Assembly: GCA_021234535.1 (NCBI GenBank)
Contig: CM037832.1
Span: 4,995,135-5,059,134 of the forward strand
DNA: 64,000 nt
Direction of reading: 5' to 3'
From: Stichopus chloronotus
Taxonomy: Eukaryota > Echinodermata > Holothuroidea > Aspidochirotida > Stichopodidae
Shown: piece by piece, positions 51,301 to 58,813 of the stretch
Layout: each line of letters opens with the position of its first letter
How positions within the stretch are numbered: the stretch's first letter is position 1
Notes under the pieces: generated by a model
Database searches by the model: none
Told to the model about the DNA's origin: nothing
The model's input: the letters and a program-made list of their open reading frames with translations, nothing else
Position numbers and translations under genes: made by a program

Positions 51301-54300
51301 ATATTTACTTCAGGAGTTTATAGTGATAACCATCTCTGAACTTCTGTCAGAGATTCAGATCTTGTCCCTAGCTGCAGATATCTTCGTTCGAAGAAAGACT
51401 TTCCAGATCCAGATAGATTTCCAGTTGTCATAAGGTTACCAAAATGCCATGTAACAGTGGCACACTATTGTAGCATTGCTTTGCTTAAAAGTTAAAGCAC
51501 TAATTTTACCTTGAAATTTGACATCAGCGAAAATTGGGATCGGGTATATGGTAGATTTACCTTGAAACTTCGTGGAAAGTAAGGTCATATCCATGTTGAA
51601 ATATTTGTTTCAAGACACTCAGGATTGAAAAGAAATACAAAGGATACTCGAAGTAGTCGTTATGCCTAACTCTCAAACAGAACATGCTGTTGAGATACAG
51701 TTTCCACCAATAATGAGAGAACAGTATCCCTAACTTGTATGAAATATCAGTTCTCTTCAGTGGTCAATCCCTTTCAGTAAGCTAATCAATAGATGATGGG
51801 TAGTTACGAGAAAGACTGTTTGGACTTTTGCACATTCAGACTTGAAATGAATCACAAACCTTCATTCCTCAAGGATTGTGTGTGCAAGCTAACGTAGCAG
51901 CTGTTGCAGGTTTGGCAAAAAGTTACCAGGTTGAGAGCAAACGGTGATTGCAAATTTAAATTTTATACGATTCGTAGTCTGAAAGAAAAATCAAATGCAT
52001 GTTGAACTTTTTTTTTTGTCGCTGAGGCATTTTTTATTTTATGGAAATTTTCATGATCATTTTATCACTTAACAATGTCATGACTGATTCCAATGGAGAC
52101 TTTCCAGAGAAGTATGTAACGACCTTCTGTAGTCTTCCTTCTGAAGGAGAATAGGTCATTCTGAAAGAGGCTTTACTAGTTTGTTCTGTGTAGTGCCTCT
52201 TTAAGTGAGTCATAAAAAATGGATTCTGCAAAGCTTGATGAGTGGCAACCCAATTTTTTTTTTTTTTTTTCATTTTTTCCCCTTTATTGATAACTCAGTA
52301 TTAAATGCAATTTTGGTTCTTCATGCTTACAATGAAATGAAGAGGTATAATTAAATAAAAGAAAGATTTCATCTTTAAAATTTGATCGATGAGATCGATG
52401 TTCTTAAACTAGTACACTCTTGTTCAAAATGAAACTTACAGTAGAAAATTAGTGCATCTAGAATACCAATGTGTAGTTTCAGGTTAGAGAAAAAATGAAT
52501 TCCCTATCAAATAGTAGGAAACTGAAATTGATTGGATGATTTGATATCTTATTAGTAGTCAAAGTAGATGTGTCTTTAAGAGAAATTGTTATTTCTTGTA
52601 CTGTACATAGAAACATCTTTCCAAAAGTTAATAAAATATGGACACTTACAAAAAAAAAGAAATGGTCAGAGTTTCCCCACAAACATTACAAAATGTACAT
52701 AGCAGTGAGTCAGCAATTTTCATGCTATAATTGTTGCCCAGACACCCATGAAGAAAACATAGAAAGTAAGACGCTCTTTGAGTCGTGACAAGTTGACAGC
52801 TGAACTTCAGTTCCATTAATAGAACTCTAAAATTTGATGCTTTGTGTTTCTTCCTTAAACGTGAATTACTTCCAAGAAGAAAAAACTAAAGGAAACTGTG
52901 AATGTGCCCATTGTCAAAACTGATAGATGTGATTTGATTCAGGTTCTTTATTTAGTTTCTGCTCATACATTTTGCAGGTAAACAAGTTTTTTTTTTTAAT
53001 GTTTGGAAGAAGGTTAAACACAATGTCAAGTCTTTCTTGCCGCACTTCCTTTAGTCTCCTTGAAAGTTTAGTTAAATTTTGTCCATTCCGTCAAAGAGTC
53101 CGTGACCTGGGTTTTACAGAAGGGAAATTGATCCATATCTAGCATGTAATATTGATGAATTTTTTGCTGCAGGGAATGATGCAACGCCCTGAAAGCTTCC
53201 CTCAATTAAATGATCCAAGTTGGAAAAGAGACTGGTGGTATTAATTACATCGGTATGAATTTTGTCAGTCATGTTGTGTGACCTACCTTTTTCAGCAGGG
53301 TACCCTTCTTCAAGAGAAAGCCTCTTTCCAGATCCCTTCTACTTTGATGATCGGATAGAGGATGAGTGGAAACACGTCGAAACGGTAAATTCATCAGCCT
53401 CTCTCTCTCTCTCTCATTTTAAAGTGGTGTCTTGAGTTGGTTTGTGAAATTCACTAACTTTTTACGTACCTGTAAAGGTTTCTTCACACACAAATACCAA
53501 TTGGCAAAAACTGAGATGATCTTCACATCCAACGTAAAGAAGGTGCATTACGGAATGAGTAAAAAAAGATTTGACTTGTTTTCAAAACTTTGTGACCAGA
53601 CACTTTTCACATTAGTATGTACCATACACAAACCTTGGCATAAAACGATAATGTACCACGTGAACACTATCATTACATTGAGCCAGAGTCCAAAATTTTA
53701 AACTATTGACATTGTTTGTAACTAGTGGTAGTGGGACTTGATTAATTATGATAATTAGTAGCATGTTCAGCCTTTGGTACCCTTCTAAATCAAATTTATC
53801 AATATCCACTCAATGTGGCGCTTGAGTGTTTTCTTTTCTGAAAGGGAGAAAACTGAAAACTGAATGAACTTCAACGAATGCAAACACATCAAACTAATCC
53901 CGAGATCGTAAACATGGATCCTAAAAATTTCTTCCTCATCAGATGTTGCAATGCATTGTGGGAATGGTAGAAAAGACAAAGAGAGCCCTGGCAGTCCTGC
54001 ATCAGAGGAGCATCCAAGACAGAGAGGAGCTGGCCCTGTGGGCCCGTAGACACTCCCAGTCAGTGGATCGGAACTTCAACAAGAGGCCGCCATCTGGAGA
54101 AACAGCAATCTCACCCGTCGAAGACCGAGTCACAGAGGTCAAAAGGAGGGCCGGTATGTCACAAGCAGGAATATCAAACAAAATTGGTGAATTTGACATT
54201 AATCATTCTGCACCTTCTATCTAGCAGGGACGAAAAAGAAAAACCCCCTTCTCATATTTTTCATGCAAATGGGCGTACATTAAATCTCGCTGTGCCTGAT

Positions 54301-57300
54301 TTAAAAGCGTAACTCTTTTGATCCTTAGCTGAATAAAAAGGGAGTCATTCCAATAGGTGTCAGTGCATTCAGTGGTGTCATTGGCAAGTAAACACAACAT
54401 TTCCAAAACTCCAAAATTTTGCTTGAACTTTGAAACTTGAGGTAGAGGTGGCCCTTTAGTTTTTATGTGCTAAACACTGTTTATGTGTAAATCAAAGGTC
54501 ACTTGAGATTATTAGGTGTCATAATCTAAAAAACCACCCAGAGATCTGGACAAGAGATCTCAAAAATTAAACTTCACATTAACTTCAAACCTCAGTATAA
54601 AGTTGTCCTCTTTAGAGCTTGCATGTCATATGAGGTCAATGGAATTCAAAGCGCGAAGCTTTCTTAAGACAGTCTGAAGAAAAGAAAGTCATGGGAAGCT
54701 GATATTTAGTATTTGAGGTTAAGGAAGGTTGCAATCTGAGCAAAGAAGTGGGAGTTGGTTTTGTTCAGCTTCCTTGTATCCTTGTATAATCATTTTATGC
54801 ATGGCAAGCAATGCACTAAACATCTATTCACCTCTTTTTACCCATTATCTGGAAATCCCTGACTTTTCCTCACTCGACTCTCTTGTGTCCACATATCGAC
54901 TCTCTTGTGTCCACATAACTTCTACTGTTGTGACATTCCTGCATGTTGTGTTCAAAGAAATGTTGCCATTGGAGAGGCCTTCCGCCCCCCCAAAAAAAAA
55001 AAATTTCCTTCACCGTTGACTCGTGAAGTTGATGAATGTAAACTGGAAAGAAATGTGACAATCTCTGTTTTAGGTGCTGGTTTGTTCAATACCTCATTAT
55101 CATATTCATCTCACTGGAGCTTTCATCTGATGATAAAGAAAATGATGCAGCCTTGCAGTAGTCTTGTGGCTATCTTCAGTAACCTCCATCGTACCACCCG
55201 TCCCCCTCCTTTCCCCACCCCTTAAAAAGAAACAGTAACACACACACCTGGCCATTCTCACACTCATGGCTTCCTGAAGTTTGAGGACTTTTGATATGAT
55301 AAGATTTTTTTTGGTCCATTGAAGGAACCTTTGCTCATTTCTGATTCAATTTAATATTTGTCTAGTCCATTCATTGATGCAGTTAATTAAGAGTCAACTA
55401 CCCCTCCCCCCCCCCCACCAGCACCCTCTTCCATCTTGGTTCATGGTTCTCTCAATGTTCTCTAAGTTGGTGGGTATATAACATACATGTTCCTTACCTG
55501 AATGGTGCACACTTACAGAGGATATCAATACTGCAATCAGAGCCATCACTTCCAAATTGCAAAGAATAGCATGAATTTTCTCAAATTTTTCTTCTGTGGA
55601 TCAGCAGAAAGCAGCTGGTTGGGAATTTTTCAGTAGCCTACTTTAACACACTCTCCCCTCCCCCCTTCCCTCCATGAGCCTGTTCTAGTGATTACACATC
55701 CTGTTCTCATATCTCAATGCAGCAAAGTGTCCTTTCATATCAACATTCCCCCGAATGAAACTGTTTGCCATATGTTGATCTTTTCAGACACAATCAGAGT
55801 GTGAATGGCCAATGGTGATGTGCAGCTGTTCATATCTGTCTCTCAAATCCCTTGTGGTCGATTGTAATGTGTGGATGACTTATTCTGTGTGTGTGTTTTT
55901 TTTTGTCAATCTTGTTTTGTGGCTCACTTCCATCAATTTTCACCATTGGTTTGGGATTTGTAGATATTCCTGGCGAATTTTCTTTCATCTGTCAAACTGC
56001 TGCTTTTCTGTCTGGGTCAGCGTGATAGGGGAAGAATAGCTGGTGCCATTTTGATCTTGGTGTAATCTGGGTCATGACGTCTGGATGGGGATTTCAATGA
56101 CAGTGGGAAGACCAAAAAGAAAAAAAAAGATCATAGGGCTAGGGGTATGTTAGTTTAGATTCTTAACAGACCAAGTAAAATGATGGCAAACTGTAATTAC
56201 TGAATAAATTGGTACGTAACATCTGAAATATTCATGGATTTCCACTCTATGTTGAATGTTAGATTATTTGTCTGGTGGGCAGGTCTGTCATTATTTCAAT
56301 TTTTTTCACCAAAGCAGCTAACTTTTATCTCAGCAAAGTTGACCCTTGAAACGTAAGTCAGTTAAAGATCAAGCAGAGCTAAGAATTAACTACCGAGAGT
56401 GCGAATGGCCAACGGTGATGTGCAGCTGTTCAAGCAGAGCTAGGAATTAACTACCCAAAACATGAAAGTTGGCTGAAGAAGCTTTGATCATATTTTTCCT
56501 TTGTCATAACAGAGGAAGCAGTCAACGAAGTGAAGAGGCAAGCGGTCTCCGAACTGCAGAAAGCTGTAGCAGCAGCAGAACAGAAAGCCAATGAAATGGT
56601 CAGCGCAGAAAGAGCCAAACTCGACCAGTCGATATTAGAAGCCAGACAAAAGGCTGCAGAAGAAGCTGTATCATTACTCAACCAGCAAGAAGATTCAAGT
56701 GAGGTAAAGCAAAGAGCCAGAGGTAGCCACTGTGAATATGAAACCAGATGTAAAAGTGATTTGGATACTAGGTTTGGTTTTGACTTAGTTTGTTTTGGTG
56801 ATTAAATACTGTAGCCATGAAGTTAGTAAAGTTCCTGACTTGTTTACTTTATATCATCAATGGTTCATGCCCTTGCAGTAACATGGAACTTCATCGTTCT
56901 GCTGAGGTTATGTGAGGATGGAATTAATGGTGACAGGGGATCATGGTTTGCAGCGAGGGAATCATGGTTTGTAGCAGGGGGATCCTGGTACGTAGCAGGG
57001 GCATCATGGTTTGTAACAAGAGGATCATGGTTTGTGGTGAGGAGGCTATCATTGCGTGTGGTGGAGTGGTTTATAGTCTATCATAGTTGGGGATCACGGC
57101 TTATTGTGGTAAGGGATCTTGTTTCATGTAGAGAGGGGATCATAGTTTTTAGTAGGTTTGCTGCATAAGGAGATCATGGTTGATGATAAGGGGATCATTT
57201 TGTGTACATATCATGGTTTTTAGTAGTAGGTGATCATTGTGGGAGGGTTACCATGGTTTGTGGTGGTAGTGGATTGTTAGTTTGTTTTGATTTGGCATCA

Positions 57301-58813
57301 TGATTACAGTTTTTTCCAGGTTGGGGAGTTTGGTGATAGGGGATCATGAGTGCAGGTAGCAGGATGATCACGGGTTATGGAGATACTGGTTTGAGTGAAT
57401 CATACTTTGCTCTGTTTGGGGATCAGGGTTTGTGGTGGTAGGGGATCATGGACATGTGATAGGGGATCAGAATTTGTTCTGTTTGTAGATCCTGGTCTGC
57501 GGTGATAGGGGTCATGGTTTGAAGTATGAATGAATGTTGTAATGGAATAATAATGAATAGAATAATAATGGAAGCAATGTTTGAAACTGATTGTAATGAA
57601 TGTTCGTGGGATTTTTCTCCTCAGAATTGCTGGAACTGTGGACGGAAGGCAAACGAAACTTGCAGTGGTTGTAATACAGCGAGGTACTGTGGGTCATTTT
57701 GTCAGCATAAAGATTGGGAGAACCACCACAGAATGTGCAGTCAGTATGTAAACCAACAGTCCAAGCCTGGCAGCTCAAACAGCAGTAAAGTGGGTAAGTG
57801 ATGTGTGAGGGCAGTATCAATACAAGTATGGAGCAAGAGGGAGAGAGAAGGAAGAGGTGTAGGGAAGTGATTTAGACAGGATAGAAGAATTTACAAAGCG
57901 GCCATTGCCAGTATCTGCTAATATATGTCAGAATTCCAATGTATTTCATATTGAACACCCCTGTGTTGTAACTGCCTGGATTCGGGGTCACACCATATCA
58001 TGTTCATTATAGTACATCGTGTGGTAACTCAATGGCAGGTCAGGAGGAGGGTTGTGGGTTACATTGACCTCTTAGGACATGTATTCAGAGTGTGCAGTGA
58101 AGAAAATCTAATGTTGCTTTTTGTCGTCTTAGTGGTGTGAGTGTTATCATCTTACCTTGACAATCCATTTTTTGTAGTGTGTTCTGTCTGTTTTCAAGTG
58201 GGTCGTCCCACAAGATCCCTCTCTCTCTCTGTTTGTGTGTTACCGAAAGCCATAACAGGGCAGACAGCAATTCCACTTTTTTTTATTTTGGTAATGAGTA
58301 AGAATCTGAGAAATCAGTTCTAGATTTTTTGTCTTCCCTTTTCTGTTACTTTTTGTCTGTAGTGGGTCCATTTGATCAATAATTCCAATTAATGACCTGG
58401 TCCAGCAATCTTACTGGCACACAACATAGACAGAGTCAACATTCTTTCCAAGGTAGATTTGAGGGGGTCATCCAGTGTGCTCTTGTCAGTGATTGAAAAC
58501 TTGTGTTCGACAGGATTCGTTTCCCAGTGTTTCGTCTTAGCATTTACTGTCAGGGGAATTGTATGCCATTTGCTTATTTTTGCATCTGTACATGTTCATT
58601 TTAGGGGTTCCGGAGACCACAAGTGCTTCATCGTCGTCGTCGTCGTCGTCGTCGTCGTCCTCAGCCAGTAAGACCAGTACGGCGCCCCCAACAGTAGCCT
58701 TAATGAGGACGTCCACTCCTTCGGCAAGTCCGACCGGATCCCATCACTCATCCAGCCCTCCCTGTACAAACTCTCCAAACAGGCAACCCATGACGGTGGA
58801 AGGGGCTCGATGA
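27259..58813 (+). CDS. RUNX1T1-like: CBFA2T/RUNX1T1 (ETO/MTG8, nervy) family transcriptional corepressor, spliced, 10 coding exons
   Basis: Spliced CDS: 27259-27391, 40830-41071, 46401-46490, 48298-48479, 49771-50018, 53299-53384, 53943-54153, 56513-56703, 57625-57793, 58605-58813. The total is 1761 nt, 586 residues plus TGA, against about 575-605 for human family members. All nine junctions have GT donors and AG acceptors and keep frame. Domains: Ser/Pro/Thr-rich N-terminus 1-83; TAFH/NHR1 about 84-178; disordered linker about 179-310; NHR2 oligomerisation helix about 315-365; NHR3 about 390-461; MYND/NHR4 463-499; Ser/Pro tail 500-586. Family knowledge: nuclear scaffolds without DNA-binding activity, recruited by E-proteins and other factors. 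They tetramerise through NHR2 and recruit NCoR/SMRT, SIN3 and HDACs through MYND and other regions. ATG 27259 matches the internal Met of human MPDSPVD; the frame stays open to the acceptor, so an upstream exon could extend the N-terminus. It is a single-gene homologue; I cannot assign it to one vertebrate paralogue (RUNX1T1, CBFA2T2, CBFA2T3). Confidence 0.96.
28195..28655 (+). repeat. Dispersed repeat family A, copy 4 (longest)
   Basis: The upstream part (28195-28290, like 945-1060) joins the core CCTCATATAACC..CCTATGCATTACCGTATTG and the GT-rich stretch with 'AATTGCCAG'. After a gap, 28600-28650 carries 'GTGAGTACATCGCTAGCAAATTCCCA', matching the tail of the inverted copy at 32215-32255. 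Unit ends are not defined. Confidence 0.75.
31255..31633. mobile_element. Short TTAA-flanked DNA transposon, copy 2 (decayed)
   Basis: TTAA at 31255-31258 followed by AGGGAGATCAGG, and CCCTATTTCCCT before TTAA at 31630-31633. Internal blocks match copy 1, including GAATGATAGATTATT, 'AAGGAAGG' and AATTTGTTCACCCAAA. The left inverted repeat has substitutions. About 379 bp, noncoding. Confidence 0.8.
32140..32260 (-). repeat. Dispersed repeat family A, copy 5 (inverted)
   Basis: ACACACAATTGCCAGATGCT, then CAGTATGGTAATGCATAG, then 'TATGAGGTGAGAACGTCGCTAG' is the reverse complement of the core at 28300-28380 plus the tail seen at 28600-28650. Confidence 0.75.
37260..37790 (+). repeat. Repeat family D with nuclear-receptor DR1 motif, intron 1 array
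   Basis: Three tandem units, about 130-146 bp apart by their 'GGAGGTCAAA' phrases (37375, 37521, 37651). Each has 'ATCTC..GAGAAG', 'GAACTTCA..GTT' and 'TCATGGAGGTCAAAGGTCA'. 37523-37535 is a perfect AGGTCA-A-AGGTCA. The same family occurs at 46690-46990 and 54410-54660, in the same orientation. Confidence 0.8.
39725..40080. repeat. Degenerate minisatellite, about 24-30 bp unit, with hairpin
   Basis: 'ACCCATCTCATCACTCAGT' and 'GCTCATT' recur about ten times. Within it, TAGATTCAC-AAA-GTGAATCTA (39904-39924) is a perfect 9-bp inverted repeat with a 3-base loop. Confidence 0.75.
40830..41071 (+). CDS. RUNX1T1-like: CBFA2T-like exon 2: Ser/Pro segment and start of TAFH (NHR1)
   Basis: The acceptor is TTTCTGTAG ending at 40829; the donor is GTG|GTAAGT at 41072. 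It enters in phase 1 and leaves in phase 0. Residues 45-125. The first part, [19 protein letters not shown], aligns with the human LTNGTSHSPTALNGAPSPP stretch. The second part, from [18 protein letters not shown] (residues 81-98) to LVMGLV, is almost identical to the start of human TAFH, with [15 protein letters not shown] intact. TAFH is a four-helix domain that binds LxxLL-like activation motifs of E-proteins and related partners. Placement after a 13.4-kb intron fits the human exon order. Confidence 0.97.
41072..46400 (+). other. RUNX1T1-like: Intron 2 of the CBFA2T-like gene
   Basis: 5.3 kb between GTAAGT and TTTTTCAG. It contains the foldback element at about 41990-42533 and a C-run at 44023-44036. 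Short open frames at 43402-43641, 43932-44297 and 45573-46269 have no recognised domain. Confidence 0.9.
41990..42533. mobile_element. Foldback (long inverted repeat) element in intron 2
   Basis: The left arm (about 41994-42065) and the reverse complement of the right arm (about 42430-42530) align: (G/G)(C/T)ATGGC(A/T)CGCACTT, ACACCA..TTTAT, TTGGTGT(A/G)CTGAAATA, GGTGTC and GGCC. The right arm carries an extra 24-bp tandem duplication (42461-42484 and 42485-42508). The interior has no coding capacity. Exact ends and target duplication are not resolved. Confidence 0.65.
46401..46490 (+). CDS. RUNX1T1-like: CBFA2T-like exon 3: central TAFH helices
   Basis: It is a 90-bp symmetric phase 0-0 exon between TTTTTCAG (ends 46400) and AAA|GTAAGT (46491). 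Residues 126-155 read [17 protein letters not shown] and then [13 protein letters not shown], nearly the same as human [30 protein letters not shown]. It encodes the middle of the NHR1 fold. Skipping it would keep frame but remove TAFH helices. Confidence 0.97.
46491..48297 (+). other. RUNX1T1-like: Intron 3 of the CBFA2T-like gene
   Basis: 1.8 kb, GTAAGT to CCCAG. It holds the second family D array and poly-T/(GTTT)n just before the acceptor. A GC-richer patch at about 47380-47620 has no assigned identity. Confidence 0.92.
46690..46990 (+). repeat. Repeat family D with DR1 motifs, intron 3 array
   Basis: Two units about 125 bp apart. Perfect AGGTCA-A-AGGTCA at 46745-46757 and 46870-46882. 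Shared phrases with the intron 1 array include 'GATGATCCCTATTGTTTT', 'GTGAAAACCTTGTAAACACG' and 'GTATCTCGAGAAGG'. Confidence 0.85.
48298..48479 (+). CDS. RUNX1T1-like: CBFA2T-like exon 4: end of TAFH and linker
   Basis: The acceptor is AAATCCCAG ending at 48297, after a poly-T and (GTTT)n tract. The donor is TAG|GTACAG at 48480. The exon enters in phase 0 and leaves in phase 2. Residues 156-215 plus two bases. [18 protein letters not shown] is the last TAFH helix, followed by [30 protein letters not shown] corresponds to human [19 protein letters not shown], a basic patch that is a nuclear-localisation candidate in the family. Confidence 0.96.
48480..49770 (+). other. RUNX1T1-like: Intron 4 of the CBFA2T-like gene
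   Basis: 1.3 kb, GTACAG to TTTGCAG. No repeat family recognised; unique-looking, with a moderately GC-rich stretch at 49370-49600. Confidence 0.92.
49771..50018 (+). CDS. RUNX1T1-like: CBFA2T-like exon 5: Pro/Ser/His-rich linker
   Basis: The acceptor is TCGTTTGCAG ending at 49770; the donor is CG|GTATGT at 50019. It enters in phase 2 and leaves in phase 1. Residues 216-298 plus one base. It begins [11 protein letters not shown], related to human DRTKENG; then PLPKRHHG, a Pro/Ser/His-rich stretch with [14 protein letters not shown] (human PPPPQHYRLDDM), and a highly charged end, [17 protein letters not shown]. The segment is less conserved than the domains, as expected of a disordered linker. 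Confidence 0.93.
50019..53298 (+). other. RUNX1T1-like: Intron 5 of the CBFA2T-like gene
   Basis: 3.3 kb, GTATGT to a tandem CAGCAG acceptor. Poly-A/T runs near 50273, 51147, 52010 and 52255. The stretch 50820-51010 is complex and balanced in base composition, unlike the rest of the intron. A possible cryptic exon beginning at 53173 would introduce an early stop. Confidence 0.9.
53299..53384 (+). CDS. RUNX1T1-like: CBFA2T-like exon 6: entry to NHR2
   Basis: The donor is ACG|GTAAAT at 53385. The acceptor is a tandem TTTTTCAGCAG, so splicing can start at 53296 or 53299. The downstream choice gives GYPSSRE; the upstream one adds a single Ala. It enters in phase 1 and leaves in phase 0. Residues 299-327 include [13 protein letters not shown], matching human HRLTDREWAEEWKHLDH at the N-terminal end of NHR2. 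The FPDPFYFDD stretch has no counterpart I recognise in the human proteins. Confidence 0.92.
53385..53942 (+). other. RUNX1T1-like: Intron 6 of the CBFA2T-like gene
   Basis: 558 bp, the shortest intron, GTAAAT to CATCAG, with a (CT)n microsatellite at about 53398-53416. It splits the NHR2 region. Confidence 0.94.
53943..54153 (+). CDS. RUNX1T1-like: CBFA2T-like exon 7: NHR2 tetramerisation helix and linker
   Basis: The acceptor is CTTCCTCATCAG ending at 53942; the donor is CCG|GTATGT at 54154. It enters in phase 0 and leaves in phase 1. Residues 328-397. [19 protein letters not shown] aligns with human LLNCIMDMVEKTRRSLTVL, the amphipathic helix that forms the four-helix tetramer and is central to corepressor function. 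[13 protein letters not shown] (human DREELNYWIRRYS) follows, and then a linker shorter than in human that ends VTEVKRRA. Confidence 0.96.
54410..54660 (+). repeat. Repeat family D, intron 7 copy (diverged)
   Basis: It contains 'AAATCAAAGGTCACTTGAG', 'AAGAGATCTCAAAAA' and 'ATGTCATATGAGGTCAATGG', in the same order and orientation as the intron 1 and 3 arrays. No perfect DR1 remains. Confidence 0.55.
54874..54917. repeat. Perfect 22-bp tandem duplication
   Basis: 54874-54895 and 54896-54917 are identical (begins TCGACTCTCTTGTGTCC). It is a recent slippage-scale duplication. Confidence 0.97.
56369..56455. repeat. Nested duplication with templated insert before exon 8
   Basis: A 26-bp block (56369-56394, TCAAGCAGAGCTAAGAATTA..) is repeated at 56430-56455. 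Between the two copies, 56397-56432 is a 36-bp near-copy (2 mismatches by eye) of 55797-55832 (GAGTGTGAATGGCCAATGG..). The layout is target duplication plus inserted copy. It ends 57 bp before the exon 8 start. Confidence 0.9.
56513..56703 (+). CDS. RUNX1T1-like: CBFA2T-like exon 8: NHR3 helical domain
   Basis: The acceptor is TTGTCATAACAG ending at 56512; the donor is GAG|GTAAAG at 56704. It enters in phase 1 and leaves in phase 0. Residues 398-461, [19 protein letters not shown] through NQQEDSSE, are almost collinear with human NHR3 and rich in Ala, Glu, Lys and Gln, as expected of a long helix. In the family NHR3 contributes to partner contacts, including a regulatory subunit of PKA. An in-frame read past the donor adds 33 codons before TAA at 56803-56805. 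The acceptor has a weak pyrimidine tract. Confidence 0.96.
56704..57624 (+). other. RUNX1T1-like: Intron 8 of the CBFA2T-like gene
   Basis: 921 bp, GTAAAG to CTCCTCAG, about two thirds of it minisatellite. Retention would add 33 codons then TAA (56803-56805) and remove the MYND finger. Confidence 0.93.
56935..57525. repeat. Minisatellite, about 20-25 bp unit, in intron 8
   Basis: 'GGGGATCATGGTTTGTAG' and variants recur more than fifteen times, regular at 56935-57050 and drifting in length afterwards. It ends about 100 bp before the MYND exon. Confidence 0.88.
57625..57793 (+). CDS. RUNX1T1-like: CBFA2T-like exon 9: MYND zinc finger (NHR4)
   Basis: The acceptor is TTTTTCTCCTCAG ending at 57624; the donor is TGG|GTAAGT at 57794. 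It enters in phase 0 and leaves in phase 1. Residues 462-517. The full C6HC-type MYND ligand set is present: Cys463, 466, 474, 477, 483, 487, His495 and Cys499. The core [19 protein letters not shown] is identical to the vertebrate proteins. In this family MYND binds the PPPLI-type motif of NCoR/SMRT. The C-terminal part is Ser/Gln-rich. Confidence 0.98.
57794..58604 (+). other. RUNX1T1-like: Intron 9 of the CBFA2T-like gene
   Basis: 811 bp, GTAAGT to ATTTTAG. No repeats of note and no coding signal. Confidence 0.93.
58605..58813 (+). CDS. RUNX1T1-like: CBFA2T-like exon 10: Ser/Pro-rich C-terminal tail and stop
   Basis: The acceptor is TTCATTTTAG ending at 58604; the exon enters in phase 1 and ends at TGA 58811-58813. 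Residues 518-586. Twelve consecutive Ser (526-537) are encoded mostly by a (TCG)9 tract at 58631-58657. A Thr/Pro/Ser-rich tail follows, with [20 protein letters not shown] and C-terminal GAR. Human tails are also Ser/Thr/Pro-rich and end in Arg, but are not alignable with confidence. Exon membership rests on the phase match and the single open frame. Confidence 0.9.
58631..58657 (+). repeat. (TCG)9 microsatellite within coding exon 10
   Basis: Nine uninterrupted TCG codons, flanked by TCA before and TCC TCA after, encode a run of 12 Ser. Length changes would be in frame. Confidence 0.98.

Larger units (their letters stand above)
54154..56512 (+). other. RUNX1T1-like: Intron 7 of the CBFA2T-like gene
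   Basis: 2.4 kb, GTATGT to ATAACAG. It contains a diverged family D repeat, a perfect 22-bp tandem duplication, poly-C/poly-A runs and a nested duplication just before exon 8. Confidence 0.93.

Noticed and set aside
53173..53260. Acceptor-like TTGCTGCAG and donor-like CG|GTATG between exons 5 and 6
   Set aside because: In the required phase the frame stops after six codons, so it could only be a poison exon. No other support.
56860..57168. 102-codon frame rich in 'GSWFV' repeats
   Set aside because: It is the translation of the intron 8 minisatellite; the next coding exon is independently defined by the MYND domain.
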